A stretch of DNA of 64,000 nucleotides from Panicum virgatum. Its lineage: Eukaryota; Streptophyta; Magnoliopsida; Poales; Poaceae. The stretch covers positions 19,502,733-19,566,732 of the forward strand of contig NC_053149.1 in assembly GCF_016808335.1 (NCBI RefSeq), in the 5' to 3' direction. A program made the translations under genes and the position numbers. This document shows, piece after piece, positions 23,095-33,200 of the stretch (position 1 is its first letter; each line of letters starts with the position of its first letter). The notes under the pieces were generated by a model, which was given only the letters and a program-made list of their open reading frames with translations, was not told the origin of the DNA and did not search any database.

Positions 23095-23353
23095 GTCCAC
23101 CAAAGCATCAATGTAAACTTTGCTATGGCCACCCTGCAATTTGTCCCTGCTGAGAAAAGCAAACCATGTCTACTAAGAAAAATCTACCCAGCAAATCCCA
23201 CACATCGAAATAAACGGTGCATCATCAATCCACTAAAGCATGAATGAAAATTTTGCTACGACCACCCTGCAATCTGTCCCCACTGGGAAAAGCAAACCAT
23301 GTCTACCAAGAAAAATCTATCCAAAAAATCTCACACATCGAAATAAACGGTGC
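23095..23353. repeat. Tandem direct repeat, about 125 bp, two copies
   Basis: Two adjacent units share TGCAAT(T/C)TGTCCC, AAAGCAAACCATGTCTAC and CACACATCGAAATAAACGG in the same order. They differ at scattered bases, so the duplication is not recent. Both units are open in one frame, but no gene is recognised. Confidence 0.7.
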
Positions 23354-23396
23354 AGAGTACAGCACTGCCAATTCCGCACTTGTGCAGGGTTCAAGT

Positions 23397-23894
23397 TAGG
23401 GGTGGGCACAATTTCCCGAACCCGAACTCCGAACTCCGAACCCGAACCCAAATTACCCGAACCCGAATTATCCGATCACTATTTCGGGTAGGAACTTGAG
23501 AAACCCGAATTTAATTCGGGTAATTCGGGTTTTGACTCCCGGTACCTGAATTACCCGAACTCCTTTAAAACCTAATAGATTACGGTCTAATCCACTTACT
23601 TGACCCAACAACGCAATAAGAAATTTAATTGTTATATTTATTGATTGCTTGTTTGTTTGATTTGTGCAATAATAGCGATATGTTGATCTTACTTTTGTAT
23701 TCCATCCTTTTTTTTTACTTGTTGCCTAATGAGAGAGACAATGATTTGTCAATTGATCGGGTATTTTCAGGAAAACCCGAACCCGAAATTTCGGGTATTG
23801 CTTTTTTCGGGTTAATTTCGGGTAGCATTTTTAGATACCCGAATTTTCCATTACCCGAATTACCCGACCCGAATTACCCGAACGCCCAGGGCTA
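23397..23894. mobile_element. Non-autonomous hAT element with ACCCGA-rich ends
   Basis: A 498-bp element begins TAGGGGTGGGCAC and ends GCCCAGGGCTA. It is flanked by perfect 8-bp duplications GTTCAAGT (23389-23396 and 23895-23902), which identify a hAT insertion. Both ends carry many copies of ACCCGAA / TTCGGGT in both orientations; the AT-rich middle has no transposase. Confidence 0.85.
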
Positions 23895-24185
23895 GTTCAA
23901 GTCCCACGTCACTCCCTTTCTTCTGATTCTTATTCCAAAACTGACTAAAAACCACACGACACCTCCTACCGCCTGCTTCCCACCTCCCCCCTTCGCCTCT
24001 CCTCTCACCCTCCGCATCCCGTAGCCTCCGCCACCTGCTTCCATGGACGACGGTGGCTGCTATGCTCGTGGTGGAGGGCGCCGGCCACACCCCCGCCCGT
24101 GGGGGGGGGGGGGTGGCGCAGTCCGTCCCTCCCAACTCCACCCCGCGTCTCAGGGCCGGCCAAGGCCTGTGCCTCCCCGCAGCTT

Positions 24186-24790
24186 CCAACGCTGCCAAAG
24201 AAAATTGGCTAGCTCATCATCCAATTATAAAGAATTGGCTGAAAATTTTAATATGATCATTGATCATAACGATGAGCTAACCAAGAAAATTGAGATTCTT
24301 GAACAAACCAAGGCTACCTCTAAAAGGGCATCAACATCTATTTCAAAATCTGAAAAGGTTGTCTCCACTTCTTGATTTAATTGATAAAACTAGCTCACCA
24401 TCTTGCAATGAGACTTGCTGAGAATGTTGTTGTAGAAAATTGTGATGATCTCATTGCCCAAGAAAATGAAGAGGTCAAGCCAGAAGTAGAAAGGTTCTTA
24501 AGAAGGATAAATGGAAAATCAATTTGTCATGAGTACAAGAAACAACCTCCTCAAGATAACCGTCCTAAGATGGTGAAGAAGCTTGAGAAGGGAGCAACTG
24601 TAACTTGCAACTTACGCCATCAAGGTCACAAGTCCTATGAGTCCAAAAACAAGAAGAAAGGGAAATAAAATAAGAAAGTCAACTCCAACACCAAGCCTTA
24701 TTTGAAGGTTGACAAGAAAAAGAGCACACCCTACCTCCTCAAAAAAAATGATAACAAGGTTTTTATATATCCTTGGAGGCTTAGCTTTTT
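24186..24790 (+). pseudogene. Retrotransposon gag fragment
   Basis: Broken frames encode a Lys/Glu-rich coiled-coil segment (ENFNMIIDHNDELTKKIEIL, then ENEEVKPEVERFLRR) followed by a degraded zinc knuckle: VTCNLRHQGHKSYES, where two of the Cys positions of the CX2CX4HX4C pattern are lost. A basic tail ends in KKKSTPYLLKK. This resembles gag sequence of grass LTR retrotransposons. A stop near 24375 and the lost cysteines show that it is dead. No LTR or pol is attached. Confidence 0.55.
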
Positions 24791-25530
24791 AGAACACCTA
24801 ATACACACCCTCTTAGGGTGTCACGGTTCTTTCAGATAATCAATAACCAAACCTAAATAACCGAGACCGAAATGGAAATGATCGAAAACAATATTTTCGA
24901 TCCTATAAATTCAGTTCCCGAGATCTAAAATAACTTCAGTTTATTCGGTTCTTGAGCTCGGGTAACCAAATAACTGAACTACTATCTCTATTAGACTCAA
25001 TAGTAAATACAGCCCAGGCGAAATCGATACCCGCCCTGGGTTGCCGACCGGCCACGACGGTGTCATCAGAGGAATGAAACTAAAATTCAGGGTTATATGA
25101 GTCAGCAAATTTTTTTCAGGGTTGAGGGAATTGAGCTATCTACTGGTGTCATAATTGGAATTTTCTAACAAATGAGGGCAGGTACATTGGTTCGCTTTAA
25201 AGGTTGTTTCATGCAGTGACATATAATTTTGAGACGACATCAAGATAACTTCTACAATGACTTTTTTTTAGTTATCTCATAGTTATACCATACCCCTTAC
25301 TTTATGGCTGAAATAAATAAAGACTTTGAGTTGTATGGCAACAACAACTCGTACAACAGTAGGAAGTAGTCTCATACTCCTAAATTTTAGCCTATGAGAC
25401 GGTTGTTTCACGAGGCAACTACCTCTTTCTCTCACCTCTCTCTCCTTCACATCACAAAAAATCGTATGTGCCATTGCATAAGACGACCTATAAGACCACT
25501 GATATATAGCAATGTATCTGGAAGGCAAAA
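24791..25530. other. Intergenic, no recognised gene
   Basis: At 24825-25020 the sequence has hAT-derivative character (repeated AACCAAA, AATAACCGAGACCG, GTTCTTGAGCTCGGGTAACC), but termini and a target duplication were not established. The rest shows nothing recognisable. Confidence 0.4.
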
Positions 25531-25534
25531 TAAC

Positions 25535-26870
25535 CAAATTCGTCTCTAAACTATGATGCTCGGCTCAATTTGGTCCCTACACTATGAAAAGATCCAATGT
25601 AGTCCTTGAACTATTCTAATCGGCCCAACTTCATTCTTGATTTCAATGTGGTATGCCATGTAGGCTCCTCCATTCACCATCCGTCAGTTTGGGGTGTGAA
25701 ATACCCTTTTTATGCTCCATCCACAGAGTAGGTTTCCAATAGATGAGCTGCGCTACCTAGGAGGGGCGGCGACATGGCTCGATGCGGGCAGGGGGCATCG
25801 ACGAGCTGGCTAGCGGCGCGCACGGTGGTTGGGGGAGCAAGCATGGAATGTTGCGAGCTGAGCTGCTTGTGGCAAACCTGCTATGTGGATGGAGGGTAAA
25901 AGGGGCATTACACATTCCAGTTGACTGGACGACGACTGGAGGAGCCTACGTGGCATGTTAGATCATCTCCAAGAGCTCTTGTATACTTGATGAGTTAGCT
26001 AAAAAAAATCTCATCAAAACTCGGATCCAACAAACTTTATATTTTGCTCCACTAGCTATCTTGTTTTCTATCTACTCCCCCTTGCTGGGCAAAAAAAGAA
26101 GACATGTCCCACTCGCCATCTTCCGTGGCTCGCACCCCTGTGTACCTCGCGCCGCTCCACTCCCCCTGCATGTCCCGCGCTGCCCATGACGTCGAGCGCC
26201 GCCCCGACCATCCCAGGCCACCGGCGAGCGCCGCCCCGCCATGCTGATCCACTGCCGGGCGCCGCGCACGCCGTCGAGCCCGTCGTCCCAGGGCCGCCAC
26301 CGAGCGCCGCCCTCAGCGTCTCGAGCCACCGTCGAGTGCCGCCCCTGCCCCAGCCGTCCCGGGCCACCACCGAGCGCCGCCAACGCCGTCACAGGCCGCC
26401 GTCTAGCGCTGCCTCTGCTCCCGCCTCCGCCGTCTCAGGCCCTTGCCGCGCGCGCGCTGATCAGGCTGCGCGGCTATGGGAGGCCTGGGAGCAGGTGAGG
26501 GGTAGTAGGAGGCGGAGCACAACCTGAGCGTCCTCACTGCACCGCCCCCCGCGGCGCAGGTGAGGAGGAGGGCGGCGGTGCGGCAGCTTGCCATCGGGAG
26601 CAAGAGGAGAGGTGGAGAAGAAAATAAAAAAATAAGTATGACATGCGGAGTCCACTATCTCAGTAACATATGGAGAGTACAGTTTTAAAGGATATATTAG
26701 TTTACTCACTATGTAGGAGGTCTTATATTTTTTACAAAGCTTGTAAAACTTTAAATTTAGCTAAAATTATAAAAGAGCTCTTGGAGATGCTTTTACATTG
26801 AAATCAAGGATGAAGTTGAATCGATTAGAATAGTTTAGAAATTGAATTGGACTTTGAACTGAACAGTTCG
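25535..26870. mobile_element. TIR element (outer), split by a second TIR element
   Basis: Left sequence around 25600-25680 (AACTATTCTAATCGGCCC, TTGATTTCAATGT, GTAGGCTCCTCC) reappears inverted on the right: GGAGGAGCCTACGTGGCATG at 25939-25958, then, after the inner element, CATTGAAATCAAGGATGAAG from 26796. The long inverted repeats and phrases such as AATTTGGTCCCTACACTATG are of the kind seen in grass MULE-type elements. Outer limits and target duplication are approximate. Confidence 0.6.
25961..26792. mobile_element. TIR element (inner) with GC-rich cargo
   Basis: The element is delimited by inverted ends ATCATCTCCAAGAGCTCTTG (from 25962) and AAGAGCTCTTGGAGATGC (to 26790), with TTA on both flanks (25958-25960 and 26793-26795). 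A TTA duplication suggests the PIF/Harbinger superfamily. The AT-rich ends enclose a strongly GC-rich block (26100-26600), open on both strands, that may be captured genic sequence; no domain was recognised in it. Confidence 0.65.
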
Positions 26871-26882
26871 CGAACGAACTTA

Positions 26883-27125
26883 GGCCTCGTTTAGATGCGG
26901 AAAATTTTGGGTGTAAAATATTGTAGCACTTTTGTTTGTATTTGATAATTATTGTTCCGCCATGGAATAACTAGGCTCAAAAGATTCGTCTCGCAAATTA
27001 TAGTCAAACTGTGTAATTAATTATTTTATTTAGTTATATTTAATATTTTATGTATGTGTTCAAAGATTCGATGTGATGGAAAATTTTATAAAATTTTGAA
27101 ATTTTAAGTCCATCTAAACAAGCCC
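26883..27125. mobile_element. Tourist-like MITE in the TRM5 upstream region
   Basis: A 243-bp element begins GGCCTCGTTTAGATGC and ends CATCTAAACAAGCCC, with TTA on both flanks (26880-26882 and 27126-27128). It ends about 98 bases upstream of the TRM5 start codon, so it lies in the core promoter or 5' leader and could affect expression. That effect is inference. Confidence 0.8.
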
Positions 27126-27223
27126 TTATCTATTTTGCCTTCCCGTAAATGAGCAACCTCTGATCCAGCAATCCTCTAAAACGGTTGGGCTGCCGTCGCC
27201 GCTCGTCATCCGTCGCGCCACCC

Positions 27224-30200
27224 ATGGTGCCGCCGCTCTTCCTCCCCCGCATTCACTTCCATCCTCACTGCCTCCCCCTCCCCCGCCTACGCCGCCCCGC
27301 CGCCATCCGCCTCAGCCTCAAACCCCTCTGCTCCTCCTCTTCATCGGATTCTCCAGCGCGGACCCGGCCTCCCCTCCACGGCCCCTCGCTCCGCCGCGGC
27401 CGCGCCCCGCCGGACCACCCGGATCCCTTCGCCCGCGCCTTCGACCTCGCCGCGCTGCGCGTGCCCGCCCCCGCATGCGCGCCCCTCGAGCGCCGCCTCC
27501 GGGGCCACCTCCTCAACTGGCCTCGCGTCCGCAACGTCGCCCGCCTCCCCAACGACCAGGGCCTCCTCTCCCTCGGGCTCTCCCTGCCGTCCCCTGCCCC
27601 GCGCCATCCCGCCTCGCCGGCCACCGCGGTGGCGCGGCGGGAGAAGCTGGCCCGCGAGTTCAACGCCCGGGGATTCCTGCGGTTCCCCAACCTCGCCCGC
27701 CTCTCGCGGCCCAGTCCCGCCGCGCGGAAGAGGAGGGAGAGGAAGGGAGACGGTGGCGACGAGGAGGCGACGCGGGAGCGCGACAGAGACAAGGCGTATG
27801 TGGTAGAGGTGGTCGGGGAGCGAACGGAGGACGACGACGACGAGTGGAAGGGGTTAGTCGGGGAGGAGGGCTTCGGGAGAGGCGCGTGGCGGATGGGCCC
27901 CACTCGGCTGCTGCTGCTGGACGAGAGTTACGCGGAGAGGAGGGTCGATGACCTGCCGGAGGCTGTCAAGGTGCTGATTTCTTCTGGTGCACTCTCTGTA
28001 GTATCAGTTTTGTAATTTTAAAATGGCATCCAATGGAGGGTTCCCTGTTGAATGTTATTCTGGTTAATGTTCGCACAACTTAATCTGACATTTCAAACTT
28101 CTAAAATAAGACACTGCTGCATCTCTTAAAGATGTATCAGTAAAGACCTTGCAGTTGCAGTACTATGTTTCCGGCTGAGGTTAAATACATGAAGCCGAAT
28201 GGTCACTATCATGCTTGTTTCGAACCAAAGGTCTGATTATATTTTCCAAATCAAACTTCAAGGCTTTAGGAAGCTGCACCGGAATGCTGTATCATGAGGA
28301 AAGTTAAAAAGAAATGATGAATATTTTACTTCTATGCCAGATTTCCTCTGAAAATTCTGGTGCATTTTTTCATGATGAGTAAAATTGTGATGACAGTTTT
28401 CTATTATCTCTAATAATTTAAGTCCGTCACGAAATTTATGCCTATAATCTTTTCTCTCTCAGTACTAGTTTATCTTGCATTGTTCTGTTGGAGATTTGTT
28501 TATTGATTTAGTCACTTCTTTTTCAGGATGTGTTAGACCATGAAACTCAACAGGATGGATCATCAGCATATGAGCTTATACGCTGTCAGCTAACCTTGTT
28601 CTATAATTACTGGCCAATGAATGAGGTACCTTTAGCTTTCCTGTGATCTAAGTACCATTTGCTTCCCATTTTGTTTTACTGAATCCTGATAGATTTCTGG
28701 TTGTTTCATGCATTTTCTATTGGGGATACCACAAATTGCTTCCCTTCATCAAGATCATCAAAGTGGACTCTGCAATGTTAATTGAATAAACTAATTCAAT
28801 CAGAAGTATTAGATGATGACTCTCCTCTTGTCTCTATGTTTCATTTAGGAAATTCTTAGAATTGTAAGAACCTAATGTAAATTCCAATAACAATATAGTT
28901 TGTTCTAGATGGAACCCTATTGTTGGTATTATTCCTGCCATTCCACAAGGTTTGTCAACAGCCTTGGGAGAAAACGTTCCACAATGTTTGTCCATTGAGG
29001 ATATTGAGGATGTAGTTATTGTACTATCACTACCCCTAATTAAACTCTCCACTAGAAGATAAATTGTTGTATTATGACATTTAATAGGGTCATGGTTGTG
29101 TGTTGTACTCAGGGTTCTACTGTTTTATTCTTTAATATAATGAGATGCAGCTCTCCTGCTTAGTCAAGGAAAATAAATAATAGGGTCATGGATGGTGATT
29201 TCACATTGAATTTATTAAACTAGTAATTCCTTGGTCTGTGCACATGGTGTACTGTGGACAAATATAGTTCAATGGAGGGAGTAACACTAATGAAACCAGA
29301 TCATGAAAACTGTTGCATCCCACTTCTCCACAGAGTTGAAGGTTTTCAAGCCATGTGGGTTAAAACCGATAAGCTTGCTCCACAGCAAATGGTTATACCC
29401 ATGCAAAATTAGTTCGTGCATGCAGTACTTCCTTTCTTGTTTGTCGCAAGAAACATTTAGCCATTATTTTAGCTATTAAGATGGTAAGAAAGTCGATCTT
29501 GTCAACTACTGTTCTAGAGTAAGATTTTCCTGTTCAATAAAGGTTAAAGGATGAATTCCGTTTTTGACCATTAAACCCAAATCCAGTTTTAGCCATTGAA
29601 CTCCCATACCATATAACTTTCGACCCATCAAATGTTAAAATCAGATTTTTTTTTTGGGCCATTCACTCATTACTTACCTGTTTTAGGTGTAGATGTGGTA
29701 GTAGAGGCCACCCATCAGATATCTTTTTTGGCAAGCTTAGGCTGAGTGAGCACTAAAACAGCTAAGAAAATACAATGGCCCACCTGTGATCCTATATCTT
29801 CTGTAACCATTTTATGACGCTGGCTGTTTCTCTTTCTTTTCTGGCTCCGTTTCTCTCCCTTGTCATCTTGTCCATTATAGGCTATTACGGCATGGGCAGC
29901 GGCTTCCAAACGTGTTGCCAATCGAATCCGCATGGCCCCAAATTGTGTTCCTTGCAGTCCAAATTGAGCTCACTGGTTGCGAATTGAGCCTACACACCAG
30001 CCAAATCGAGCTCCCACACTGCCAAATCAAGAAGAGGAAGGGGTATGTGGTGTTCGCTGATACTGGAGCATGGAGGTTTTCCCATCCATGGTGGCATTCA
30101 GCTTCCTCCTGAGGTTCATCATCATCTTTCTTGCTGGGGTTTTCCAAGTAGGCTGCCTGAAAGGGTTGATCTTTTTTTTTCTCCTTTTTGTTCCTTTCCT

Positions 30201-33200
30201 CTTTCATTTTCTGTCGGTAGATTTGATCTGACAATGTGTAGATGATTCCGCTCCTGCATCTGCGTTCAGCAGGAACCTTTAGGCAACCCAATGATTTATG
30301 CAAGGACAGAAGAGGGACAAAGGAGATGAGGCTCACAGACCTTGGACAGTTATTTTCTCTGGGAGCCTGGCATACCAGAGGTCCTGCTGGTGCTTGGAGT
30401 GGACCTGCCGTCGTGTACTTTGTCCGCGAGGAGCAGGCATGGCATGTCTTCTTGCGGATGGCCACCGTGTTCGTCTGCGTTGGCGGCAGCATGCTCTTCT
30501 ACATAGCTGTCTCAGCAGCAGTCAACCTTCATGCATCAGTCATTGTTAGTGTAGACGGGTGACGCGGGAGAAAACAGGATGTTAATGGCTTAAGGGCTGA
30601 TAATATCTGGTGTGAACAGTTGGGCGGTCTAACTTCAGGCATTTGAGTGCAATGGCAAAAATAGGACTCCGGCAATAGTTTGAGGGCCAAAACTTTCTTC
30701 CAATATAATGAAAATTGTTCTATGGATAGTGGGCACTTGGTTTCATAGACGTGACAGATACTTCATATTATATAGGGTACATGGGTGTTCCAGAAAAAGA
30801 AATGTAGAAACTAGATGTTGCTGGACATTACCTTTTTTTTACTTTACTCTATTGGTTTCAATTTAGTGAAACGTTAGATTATTTTAGAACAATATCTTCA
30901 AACACCTGCTTTGGGAGACCTCTAATTTGTGTAAGTGTCTAACGCTTGCGCATTGTCCAATGTCCAGGTAGCACTGCCTTTGCAAATTCAGGATTCAGAC
31001 AAAAGGTTCAGTCTGTCCAGGTCAGATTGAATTGTCTCAAGATCTGGTCTATCCTAGTTTTCTTGTAGACCGTCGATTAACTCTCGCTTCAAAGATGTTG
31101 CCATGGAGAAAAATGCACTTTGATATCTACCTGATCACACATTGACAACACACACCCATAAAGTGTTGATTTGCTAGCATTTAGTTCAATGCATATCACA
31201 AGTTTGCAGTATTATTTTTCTTCCCAAAATGCTTCGCAATGGGTTAACTTAGGAACATTTTTCTGGCAATGCAATTGGATTTTTGTGGAGGTAGGGATGC
31301 ATTAACATGTTATAGCACCATTAATTGTGCAGCCCATTAGACATGTGATGTCAAGCTGTCAACTTACATAAGTTTGGAAAGTTATGGACAGCTTATACAC
31401 TGATATATTTTTTATTTAATGTTTTTAACTATTTGATTCTTGCTAATCTTTTGTAGGTTTTAGAGGCATTACTCCCTGAAGGCATAATAATTCCTACAGG
31501 TTTTGAAACAGTAGGGCACATTGCACACTTGAACTTGCGGGATGAGCATCTACCTTACAAGAAACTTATCGCTCAGGTACTAGTGATACAAGATATGCTG
31601 GTGTCCAACATTATTTTGAGTATGTTCATTCCATCCAATACCTTGATTTGAGTTGCAGGTGGTTCTGGACAAAAACAAGCCAAAAATCCAAACTGTTGTC
31701 AACAAGACGGATGCTATTCAAAATGACTATAGAACTATGCAGCTTGAAGTCTTAGCTGGTAACGATTCCCTTCGTACAATGGTCATTGAGAGCGGCCTCC
31801 GTTTTCAAGTTGATCTTGGTGCAGTGTATGTTCTTGTTCCCACCTGGCTCATAGTTTGGATTCATGGATGTTACTAAGATGATTCCATTCAGTAGCACCA
31901 TAGGATGACACATAGTCGTAATGCTGAGTTTTAATACAGACAGGAAAGGTGTAGAGAGCTGCTCAATTGTTATGGCTAATGGGTTGGCCCTGGCTTTGGG
32001 GTCAACCAGCAAGGCCCTAAAGGATAGGGGTGTACTGTTCACGCGGTTACTGTAGCGTGTGCATAGTACCGTGCGTTAAGTTAGTTGGTTTATTGGCTCT
32101 GCCCGGATTAGATCGAGTTGTTAGTTTGTTAGGGTAATCTGTTAGTCTGGGCAGCTATGAATATCTAGTCGCATCATCAGTTGTAGGTAAGCAAGAACCC
32201 TAAAAGTAATCAGAGCCTCTAGAGGGAGGGTGACGAACAGGTCTTTCGTGCTATCCTTATTCCCTAGTCCTACCATATCATCAATGATCCAAGGTGTTGA
32301 TTCCCAAATAGATCAAATTTTCATTGTTTTACTGTGTTCTTCATTATAAAAGGAGCTAAGCATATTTGCCCATTATAGGACAAATTTTTCATATTTATTA
32401 TGGAGAAGTCCTTTTACAAAGAAGATATGTTAGTTGCATTTATATCTCTGAAAAGCCAAAATCTACTGATATAAAGCAAGATCATAGCACACTTCTCCAG
32501 ATTACATGTTTCTGTAAAATGAGCAAAAGAAATGGAAGATATATTTTCATTCATAGTTTGTGTTTGTGCGAGGCCTTGATACCCTGCTTTATCCATAATA
32601 TTGTCGACTGAAAGGTCTGCCTGTATATTGTTTCCTTTTTCTTACATATATTTCAATATAGTCATTTGTTCATCCAATTTAGTACCCCAGTATCATATGG
32701 CTTTCGGCACAGAAATCCTGTGCCTGCAATGCTCATGGCACTGAATAGCTTGCAGGCTGATGTGTATATGATAGAAAATCGGACAAACCTTAGTGCCTCA
32801 GGGAAAACACACACAAAATCACAGGGTTTGGAGATGAAACTAGCCACCTTTTTCATATTATTATGTGGGGGAGAGAGAGTATTCAATTGTATGAAGGTGT
32901 GTGATTATCAAAGTATTAGAGTATATTTGGTAGTTGTAGATATACGTATCGTAGACTGCCATATGCATCCCGGGGAGTCTTGCCCCCCAAGTCTTGTACT
33001 CTTATATATACCCGCCGAGGCCTCAATGCAATACATCCATTATACAACAATCCTATTATTCTACATGGTATCACGAGATTAGGGTTTGGGATCCTAGGCT
33101 AAACCTTCCGCTGCCGCTGCCCTCGCCCCTGTCTTCCTCACGCCACTGATCGTCCTCCATGGTGCGCACCCAGAGCGCCCACAAGACGGACTTCTAGCGT

